A DNA stretch of 64,000 bases from Clonostachys chloroleuca (Eukaryota; Ascomycota; Sordariomycetes; Hypocreales; Bionectriaceae). The notes beneath the pieces were generated by a model. It saw only the letters and a list, made by a program, of their open reading frames with translations. It did not search any database and was not told the origin of the DNA. Positions within the stretch are counted from its first letter, which is position 1; each line of letters opens with the position of its first letter. Location: the NCBI GenBank assembly GCA_037952775.1, contig JBANAY010000004.1:7440001-7504000 (forward strand), read 5' to 3'. Below are positions 55,133-64,000 of the stretch, one piece after another. A program made the translations under genes and the position numbers.

Positions 55133-56259
55133 TCATGCCCTCCCCCTCTTTCCACTTGTCGCTCTCCGGGGCGGTGCCAGGTTATATCCCGCCGAAGCAA
55201 CTCCTTCACTCTCCATCATTACTGGAAGCTCAGCCACATGCTGCTGCCTGACCTGAGGCATCGGCACTCCAGTCATCGGCTGCAGGTGATGTTGATCGAA
55301 TTGCTGCGGCGAATAATACGCATTCTCGATACCAGTGGGCATGGGCGAGATGGCATTCAGCGCGTAGGGATACGCCTCCACCTGGCTCTGTCTATCGCTG
55401 TTGTACATACTGGGATGCCATTGATTCGGCGACGGGCTCGGCATGGGAGGGATCGGCTGACTTGAGGAGTAGCCCTCATACGGGCTAATAGACGGCGCTG
55501 ACGGTTCGTACCCGGAGATGAACGTCGATCGATTGGACGTGAGGGCAGACACGGTTGGAGACCCGACAACGTGCTCCCTGCCGTACGGGTCGTAGACGGT
55601 TGATCTGTCCGGGCCTGGGGTGTCCACGTCCGTTGCTGGCGAGTAGATGTGTCCGGGGGTAGGGGGCGGACCGTTGAAACTGCTCATGTGGCTGGTGTGA
55701 TTGCTGTGACTCTTTCTGCTCTTCTCTCCCAGCACGACCTCCCGCGACTGCTGCTGCTTCTTCTGCTTTCTCCTCCTCCAGAACCACCAGGCCGCGAGTC
55801 CGATGATGGCCAATCCGGCGACGACACAGCCCACGGCAATACCCGCCTTGGCTCCCGCGGAGAGACCCTTGCTCTGATTATAGTCATCGGGAAGGAAAGC
55901 CGCAGCCTTGGAATCATCGGGGTTGAGCACAGCGGCGGAGAGGTTGGAGCCCTTGCACCCGCCATCAGTGCATGGATTGCCGGAGCAGCACCCCAAGAAG
56001 GGGGACTCGTTTCCGCACAGCTGAACCATTGTACCTTAGGATCGCCACTGACGCAGTCCTGGCCCTCAATCCGCTGGTAGGAATTCGGGTGGAAGCTGGC
56101 AGCGGTGAGGTTGCCGTCGGGGCAATCGCCGGTGGTCGTCTTGCACGGGTCGACGGTGCAGCAGCCGATGAACTTGGTGGGTTTGTCGTCGCAGACGTAA
56201 AATGAGCCTTTGTCGGGACAGGTGATGCCGAGCTTGTCAATGACTTGGTCGTAAATCAT
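55133..56259 (-). CDS. Single-pass membrane protein with two Cys-rich repeats, one single-base frameshift
   Basis: One exon with a frame break, about 375 residues if the break is ignored. The N-terminal part holds two related Cys-rich units: ITCPDKGSFYVCDD with FIGCCTVDPC, and VQWFSCAET with FLGCCSGNPC. A single transmembrane helix (AGIAVGCVVAGLAIIGLAAWWFW) is followed by a basic stop-transfer (RRRKQKK). The cytosolic region is long, Pro/Ser/Tyr-rich and probably disordered. The topology recalls fungal wall-sensor or adhesion-like proteins, but no signal peptide is seen. At about 55998-56003 a run of five G (five C in coding sense) should be six for the second unit to stay in frame. Function unknown. 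Confidence 0.75.
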
Positions 56260-58234
56260 GGTTTGTTGGAGGTCGTTGTGTGGTATTGGTTTGCTACTCG
56301 GACGTGAATGAAGCGATGGTTGGGGAGAGCAGCTGTTTGCGTGTACTTCGTTGCTTGCTGCCTACTCCGTGACTCCATAGGAAAAGAAAACAATGAGAAG
56401 AAGAAATGCAAACCGATGAGGGAAAATCTGATTGTGGGAAAGGAAAGTGACAGTCAATGCGAAACCGGCCCAGGATCTGGGGGTGAGCGCTCAGTCGTAT
56501 TTTGTTTTTGCAGCTGCACCCAACTGCACGCTTCCTTTTTTATCCTCACAGCTCATAGCACAGCGCTTTGGATGCTGATTGACGGCTTTGAGGAGCCACC
56601 CCGGCCCCTGTTGGGAAGCTAAAGGCGCGGATGCGACCCTGGATGCGGCCTGGCATTGGAGAGTGGAGATGGTGAAGGCATCCGAGGAGGAGTAAGCAGC
56701 GCTTAGGGCATTGCCACAGGCGAATGAGAGTCGTGACAGAGTCTGATGTGCAGGATAAGCGTGCTAATACCGGAGAGCTGATCGCTGGCTGAATGTGAGA
56801 GCTTTACACAGTTCCAATCCGGGTCCGAAAGGGGCGCGTAGATCCAACAATGGCAGCTGCCGTCAGAGAACTCAACTCTTGTTCTGTGTGACGAATATCG
56901 TGTTTACTCAGCCAATCCATCCCTGTACGAAAACAATGCATGAAGACATGTTGCGAGATAAACCGCACAAGCCCCGCCATTCATGCTACTCTACCGAGCA
57001 CGGTGCCTTACTCACCAGATGGCTGAAACAGAGACGCTATTTTGTTCAATTGATCCCGCCTACAGGCCCAATCACCGACCCCTAAGGCCGTATCTCCGCA
57101 TCGCTTCCCCAACCTGTGAGGCCAAGCGCAAAAGCAAATGTCGTGCCGTCGCCGGGATTCCCCAGCACCGTTTCCGTGTCGATGCTGCCTGATCCCTGGA
57201 CGAGAATGTGAGCTTGCCAGTGGTATGTTATCAAGAGAAGCATGTTTGGCATGCATACACAACGCACACCATATGATCCTGCTGTTTGCCCTTTATTCAC
57301 AGCACGTATACGGACCAAATCCTGGATGTAGATCCCAACGAACATGGCCAGATTACGGGCCCGGCACTAGAGGCAGACAAGGATTAAATCGGGGACTAGC
57401 CAAATACCAATTGTCACGAAGTATGCAATCAATATAGAACAACCGAAAGCCGTGATTGCGCATCTACCCCCTACCATCAGCGCTTGTCCAAAACGCGTAG
57501 AATGGGGTGAGAGTATTGAGAGAGCAGAATAAGGTATATGGAGGTAGAAAACAGGCTGGAGCAATCTATTGTTCTAACAGAGTGTTCTTCAAGGATGTAT
57601 GAGCCTAAACCACTCAGACGAGCGACGTAAATCTAAAGTTAATGACAAGGCGGCTTCTCCTCAATCTTATCCTCTCCAGTCTGCTCTTTAATATCTTTTA
57701 GTTTAACTTACCTTAAACTTGGTTCAAAGTTCGCAAAGGGTTCTAACCAGATCAATCAATACAGAAATTGGAAATACGAGATGCCAGCAAGTAGCCAATA
57801 CAAAACATAATGCACCAAAACCTTCAAATAGTCTCAAATTCTGATATAATCTCAGAATAATTAATCAAGGTATAAATACAATATCAAGCCAAATAATATA
57901 GAATAATTGATTATTTTACTGTCATTATTCGAAATATTATGAATAAGAGAATAAGGTCTCTAGCTTGCACGAAAGAGCTCTGGTGTACCAACTAGGAGTG
58001 AAGAATAAGGTAGGATGAATATCTTAGTAGTAGAAGGGATAAACGCCAGTCCTACAAGACAAAATGGAGCAAAGAGGATGATCCTGCGTCAGTACCAAGC
58101 CCCCTCATCTGGTGCAACCAAGTGTGTGCGGTCTGTCTTCTACGACACTGAACCAGACATTGCCCGAAACCTCGATATGGTTTGTGTACCAGTATTGTAC
58201 GCACATCAAATCGTTCGCTGCGGCCATTATCATC
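56260..58234. other. Intergenic; AT-rich tract at the right end
   Basis: About 2 kb with no supportable gene. The left part is the promoter and leader of the membrane protein gene. The segment 57690-57960 is strongly AT-rich with stops in all frames, like RIP-affected or decayed DNA. Open frames at 56795-57085 and 58015-58455 show no homology, apart from the latter overlapping the ankyrin gene start in another frame. Confidence 0.4.
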
Positions 58235-61200
58235 ATGGAAGCATACGATCCAGTCTTTACGCATCTCGGCTCGGGGCAGATTGGAGGCCTCACCAGCAGA
58301 GGCATAGTGCCCGAATTCATCCCGCTACCATTGCTAGTAGCAGGCGGCCATGTGGAAATCGTCGAATCCGTTCTGGCTCAGGGAGTCGACCCAGACGCAA
58401 CCTAGGGCCAGGAGAAAACGACACTCTTCGAAGCCGTCCAAAATGGGCGTCATGACATCGTTAAGCTTGTCACTCGGCATGGCGCAGACCCAAACACGGT
58501 ATGCGTCGGAAGGACAACGCTGTACACCGCTGCATCAAAGGGATTCATAGAAATCGCCGAGCTGTTCCTGGATAATGGGGCCGATGTAAACCATGCATTT
58601 TGCTTCGAACTCACCCCTTTACACGCCGCCATCATCAACAACAGTGTGGATATGGCGTCACTTCTCCTTTAGAGGGGTGCCGACCTCGAAGCGAGAGATG
58701 CTCATGGGAGAACTCCCCTCAGCAGGAGCATGGAAAGGGGGATGGACATGGCTCGTTTATTAATCGAGAAAGGTGTCAATATAAATTCAGAGGACAAGCA
58801 AATGAACACGCCGCTCCATTGGGCTGCCTCACTCGTTCTTGAAGACATGGTACAGCTTCTTCTAGAGAACGAGGCTGATATAGAGGCTCAAAACAGACAG
58901 GGAGCAACTGTCCTCTCCTCAGCAGTGATCTCCAACTTGAAAGACATGGTGGAGTTCCTTCTCAACAAAGGTGCGTACATGGAGACAAAAGATCACAGTG
59001 GAAACACCCCTCTCTTTTTGTCTACAAAGTGCAATCACTCGGGTATTTTCAAGCTGCTTCTAGACAGAGGAGCAAACCCCAACACCAAGAACTATTGTGG
59101 GGAGACACACCTCATCCTCACAGCCAGGCATAACAAGATTGAAAATGCAAGAGCTCCTCTTCAGAACGGGTCAACGTTCATGGACTGCGATAACACCGGC
59201 TGGACGGCCTTGCGCTATGCAGTTCATGGAGACAATATCCAGTTAGCCCGGGTCTTCCTGGAGCAAGGTGGGGATCAGTTAGTGAGATTACGGAATCTGG
59301 AATTTGTAGGACAAATTCGCCATTTGAAAATGGTTAAGCTTCTTGTCGAGTACGGGTGGGATATCGAAACGAGATATCTCCACGGCTGGACACCTCTCGC
59401 CATCGCGTTATATGCCAACAACTCCAAAGTCGCCCAGTTTCTGCTCAAAAGGAGAGCCAACCCCCGGGGTAAAGGTCTACGGCCAACTCGGTTCATTTGG
59501 CAGCCAAAAACGGAGATGGGGCTACCATAAGACTCTTGTTGCAGAAAGGGGAAGATATTGAGGCTATGACCGCATCTGGTCGGACCCCTCTATTTTCTGC
59601 TACGTCGTCAGGTTCTTTCAAAGCCCTGAGAGTATTGCTGAAGAATGGAGCGGACGTTTCGGTTAAGATAAAGGAAGGGAAAACTGCACTTATGGTTGCC
59701 GCCTCCCGTGGTTTGAGCAGCAACGTCCGCATATTACTACGGTACGGGGCTGCCTTGAAAGAGAATACGACAGATGAATGGACTACACTTACTTTTGCCG
59801 CGGTATGTGGACGTACTAGTGTTCTAACCCAACTCCTTGATCGGGGAGCCGATCTGAACACACCTGACCGGAGAGGTTCTACGGCGCTTCACCTGGCTTC
59901 AGAGCGTGGGCGCACCAAAGCCGTCGGGATATTACTTGAAAGAGGTGCTAATCTCCATCTCAAAGATAAAAACAAGCAAACACCATTGCACTTCGTCGCT
60001 TCTTTTGGCGACGCAAATATCGTGCAACTGCTCGTCGACAATAGCGCAAGTCCTGAAGCAAAAGATGTGTATTCTTCCACTCCCATTGAATCGGCCCAAA
60101 TTCTTGGTCATCACTATATCGCAAAACTATTACGCAGAGCAGTGGGACGGCGCAAGAGTGTTGCACACGGTAACATCACATCGCTGCACCGCGCGGTAGC
60201 TGTTGGCCTTTAATCCCAGGTGAAGAAATTGGTGGAGGATGGGGCAGATATTGAAGCCCAAGATGAGAATGGACTTATACCACTGGCTCACGCTGTACAG
60301 GCCGGCCGTAAGTCCATAGTGTCGTATTTAATCTCTGTGAGGGCCAATATAGAGGCGAGGTCTGCCGATGGGAGTGCCCTCTCTTCCTAGCCTCAGCTGC
60401 TATGTCGCTGCTTATGGTGAAGTTCTTACTGGAGAAGAGAGCGAACATTGAAGCTTCCACCAAGGCGAACACCACACCTTTGGCTTGGGCTGCACGTCGG
60501 GGATACTTGAAGGTTGTCAAGATACTGACTAAGGCTGGGGCTAACTTGGAGGCCACAGATAATTCGGATCTACGCCATTGCTGATAGCGGCGGAGTTTGA
60601 CCATGTAGAAGTGCTTGGATATCTTCTCAAGAACGGAGCCAATGTTGATGCAAAAAAGTATATTAGGCGAGACGGCGTTGCATTTGGCCGCTACGTCCGG
60701 CTATCTCAAATTGGTTTGGCTGTTGCTAGGACGAAGAGTAGACCCTGATGGGCTTTTGATCGAGCCTAACACTTGGATACAAAAGACTCCTTCGACTGAT
60801 ATTTCCAAGGACGCCAGAGGTCTACCCAAAAATGATGAGCAATTTGCGACAGTGAAAGGGTGTGGAACATTACCAGCCAGAGTCGCGAGGGCAAACCCAA
60901 ACATCACGGATTGGAAGGGACGGACACCTCTCTTTTATGCGGCTGATTACAGGCATGAGATCATTTGTCGCGTTCTCTACCAGAGCTTGCCTGGGGATAA
61001 CCTCCCTTTGGATAATAAGCTTCGATCACCATTGGTTTTGGCCGCAGCAAGTGGCCATCTCAATATTCTGAAGATCCTGCCCCCCGACACAAGACGATGC
61101 TTCAAATTCGCGATAGCCACGGCTCGACGCCTTTCTCCGCGGCCGCAAGAAACCGACATGCAAAAGCGATCAAATACTTGCTTACTCTCCACCAGCCATC

Positions 61201-61509
61201 GAGAGACTCGCCTACTCTCTACAACAAAGTCTGAGATATTGGCTGCAATGAACTGGAGATCATCGTATAACTCAGCTTTTTGAGCAGTATACCCAAGAAG
61301 GCCCTCAGCTAGTCACCAGAACCGCGAGGGGGCAGGTCCAGGACCGAGCTCCCTGCGGTGAAAAGAAGTTCTTGACGTGCGACGCATGCCTTCTTGCGGT
61401 GACAGAGACTGAATCACACATCGTTTGCATGGCCTGTTCTAATGGTCACCCTGAGCTGTGCCATGACTGTAGACAATTGAAAGAAAACCTCTGTGTGTGC
61501 GACACTTAG
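58235..61509 (+). pseudogene. Large ankyrin-repeat gene with Cys-rich C-terminal tail, heavily decayed
   Basis: Ankyrin repeats of the type TPLHxAAxxGxxxIVxLLLxxGA run over about 2.9 kb, at least 20 units, in changing frames. In-frame stops, each followed by continuing homology, lie at 58403 (TAG), 58670 (TAG, where LLLxRGAD expects Gln, Glu or Asp), 60211 (TAA) and about 61247 (TGA, before TGDHRITQLFEQY). Frame changes occur near 59465, 60385, 60560, 60655, 61080 and 61200, several in homopolymers. The end, 61340-61509, encodes a zinc-finger-like tail with CGEKKFLTCDAC, CMACSNGH, LCHDC and CVCDT, seen in fungal ankyrin proteins. A likely start Met is at 58235. Any upstream effector domain (for example NACHT or HET) is missing. 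Most stops fit C-to-T changes of CAG, CAA or CGA. Confidence 0.8.
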
Positions 61510-63950
61510 CAGCGAGGCATGGGCTTAAGAACACCCAAGCACCGTATCACCATCTTCATCTCGGCAAAGGACCACAAATGCCAAAGGATGTTTTGACATG
61601 TATGCCCGCATTCCGTCTTGTCAACAGTCTTGAATCTCGAAAGCCGGGTTCTCCAAGGATAAAACGAATACGATAAGCCTCCCATAGCCTCTTCCTCAAA
61701 ATGCACCTGTTCCAATCGTCGTGGGTATCAGCATATGTTACTTACACGCAAGTGAGTAAATTGGCCGGAATAAGCGATAGGGAAACCGAGGTGGCAGCTG
61801 GAACAAAACCCTCGTCCGTTATTTCATTCCCTTCTTTTGGTAGCTCCTCGAACACCCACACCGTATTTTGCTTGTGCCAAGCAGAAAGTAAGGTCATGCT
61901 TACTGTTGTGGTGCGGGGAGGAAGCAGGGTCGCTTGAAATCCATGCTCATCAACACGTTTTGTTGATACCTAAGAATCATGATGATTACGTTGCTAATTT
62001 TCTCTCTGCGTAGGTCGTCTTTTTTTTTTCTAAAGATCTTCTTCGCCTTTATCTATGTACTCTAATCTCAGTCTTGTTTCTGGCCGAGCTTATTTTATTT
62101 GTACCAAAAGTCGCATCCTTGACCAGCGATGTGACGACAGGCATCCCTCGGCCCATTAGACCGACTTGGTATGTTCTCCGTTCTTGGGTCGCATGAATGT
62201 AACCATGAATGCAGAAACAATGCTTATCAAGCCGTGTCCGTCATGTGCCAGAATAAAGGCTACGAAATCCTATGCTCTTCGAAAAGACACATAAGTGTAG
62301 ACCAAATCCCCCGCCCCCTCTATGGAGTCAACCTGGTCTAATTGCGGCTGGAGGCTGAAAGAACTCTTGTCTTGGTCATTGAGGGTGCTCGGACTGAGAC
62401 AGTCCGGAGATCCACAATCTGGAAAGTGTCAGTCCGGGTAGACTCTACTGCATTTGTCGGTATAGGACAGGGGCAGCTTCGGGTCTGTGGAAGACTGATT
62501 ATTTTTTGTGGGTGGTTGGGGAACCCTTGATGTCCGCATGGTTATGATACCCCTGCTTCTTGGTCTTGGGGTGGTCATGTCCTATGCCTGGGCGCTTATT
62601 GGAGTTATGAGGTCCAGCGCAGCCCGTCTGCTTCCGCAGTAGCCGGGCCATCAGCAACTGGGGAATGGCTTCAGTTCATCAACTCTTAAGGTTGAATTCA
62701 GTACACTTGAGAAAAGCCCTGGTTCCGGCTTCTAAACAATACAGAGGTGAGCTATATGAGGATGTACATCACCGAGGAGATTACATGCGTCATGACAAGT
62801 GGACGTAGGCCTGGTTGCAGAGATGAATAGCCAAGTTTTCATCTTATACAGTGGGCCTTGTTAGTTTTTACTCGTATACCCCGTGGGGGTTATCCGGGGT
62901 GTTACAAGATGCGACTCCCTAGCTGCCCGTGGGCCTTCCGCAAGTTAACAAGCAACCTGCCTTTCATATTGTAAGATTCCAAAGTTATGTGCTAATGAAG
63001 TGACTATGGCCCTTGAGCAGTGATGCGATAAACGAATCACATCAGGGGCATCAACTTAGAGCTTATCCTTTGGTAAACCACCAGGGCGCCAACGATGGGG
63101 TGTACAAGATTGGCAAGCACGAACGGACGGCTGCTCCAACCGCGGCAAGGGATATATGGCTTTCCATTCGCTTTTGGCTTCACCGTAAAGCTACGTCAAG
63201 AACTAATCGAGCTAGTGAGCTATGAAGCATCCCTCTTCCACCAAGATCCTGAGCATTAGGAGATTACACAGCCTCGCCAGCTCTTGCTGGCAATATGATC
63301 TGTGATTGGTAGCACAGAACAGACATGTGTGATTTCTTGCATCCGCAGAAACCACCGATCGCGATAACCACCGAAGGGTAAGACCAAGCGCGTTTGGCGT
63401 GCGATAGTGACCACCTGAGAAGCCGAGATTGGCCGGAGCCAGCCTTAACTTGTGCCAGGTGGGTACTAGAATCAGACCGCCAAGACAGTCTAGCTGCTTG
63501 GGCTCGCCACGAGCGATGGTGGCATTGGAAGAGGGAAACGGGGGATCTAGACTTATTCCAATCGAGTCAGGGAACCAGTCATGCGGCGGATTCCTGATCT
63601 ATCGATCCACAAAGTTGGGGTACGCATGAGCAATCTGGATCAACGCTGCTGATGACTCCATTCCACCACCGGCGCTGAGACCTGTTTGGACTTAGAGTAA
63701 GCAGTTTAAGTTTTGCCAAGCTAATGAGAGAGCAACGGACAACGACCTTCCATCTTGGTTCAGCTTCCCCGCATCTGGGGTACAACGCTGGGGAACTGAC
63801 CCCCACACCCGGCCCAATCATCTCCCAGGTTCGGCCGCAGAACCAAGAAACGGGGGCTTGTCACTTGAAACGTTTGGGGGTGGCCATTGGAAGATCACTA
63901 TCAAGCCTATCTTGCGGGCTGGTATTGGAGGCCTGGCTTGCGGGGTAATG
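61510..63950. other. Intergenic, no gene seen
   Basis: About 2.4 kb without a recognisable gene. Small frames at 61701-61937, 63394-63597 and 63724-63948 (+) lack homology. A T-run of about 10 bases is at 62020-62029. No transposon ends or inverted repeats were evident by eye. Confidence 0.4.
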
Positions 63951-63959
63951 CCACCGTTG

Positions 63960-63967
63960 TATATAAA
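63960..63967 (+). promoter_or_regulatory. TATA-like box near the right edge
   Basis: TATATAAA lies 33 bases before the window end, with a CCAAT at about 63813 upstream. It suggests a plus-strand gene begins just beyond the window. This is by motif only. Confidence 0.4.
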
Positions 63968-64000
63968 ACCAGGTCCCCCCAGGTTGTTCTCCGTTACATT

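Noticed and set aside
1..64000. tRNA, rRNA, CRISPR arrays and intact transposons
   Set aside because: None were seen by eye; no tRNA T-loop with matching arms, no spaced direct repeats and no transposase or reverse transcriptase frames.

Overview
The window looks like nuclear DNA of a filamentous ascomycete, probably a Sordariomycete (class level is inference). The genes carry many short spliceosomal introns, mostly 50-65 nt with GTRNGT donors. The protein families are typically fungal: Zn2Cys6 regulator, HET domain, fungal rhodopsin-like membrane protein, ACS-family permease, DUF3632, M35 metallopeptidase, TTC38-like TPR protein. I saw no bacterial operons, rRNA, tRNA, CRISPR array or intact transposon. 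Exon boundaries below were assigned by eye from GT..AG sites, reading frame and family motifs.

Layout. 1.3-9 kb: M20 amidohydrolase, reductive-aminase-like oxidoreductase, a seven-exon FMN 2-hydroxyacid oxidase and a four-exon M35 metallopeptidase that no long ORF reveals. 9.3-20.6 kb: a possible nitrogen-catabolism block of 5-oxoprolinase, Zn2Cys6 regulator, amine/amino-acid FAD oxidase and an allantoate-permease-type transporter. 21.6-30.5 kb: aldo-keto reductase, DUF3632 protein, secreted LVIVD/choice-of-anchor-B protein, a small secreted Cys protein, an orphan domain remnant and an alpha/beta hydrolase. 31.8-49.2 kb: a block resembling fungal immunity/allorecognition genes, with a broken HET-ankyrin gene, a HeLo-like pseudokinase, an intact Ser/Thr kinase with a TPR tail and lipidation-like C-terminus, and an AAA ATPase; a C69 dipeptidase and a rhodopsin-like protein lie among them. 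49.8-56.3 kb: amidohydrolase, GNAT acetyltransferase, TPR protein and a single-pass Cys-rich membrane protein. 58.2-61.5 kb: a heavily decayed ankyrin gene with a Cys-rich tail. 61.5-64 kb: no gene seen, apart from a TATA-like box near the right edge.

Two themes stand out. First, a degenerate kinase with a helical, membrane-active-looking N-domain lies beside a catalytically intact kinase, recalling the MLKL/RIPK3 logic of animal necroptosis. Second, several genes are interrupted. The HET-ankyrin and ankyrin genes carry in-frame stops explainable as C-to-T changes, plus frameshifts. Four otherwise well-preserved genes have exactly one single-base frameshift each, so base-level assembly accuracy should be checked before calling them pseudogenes.
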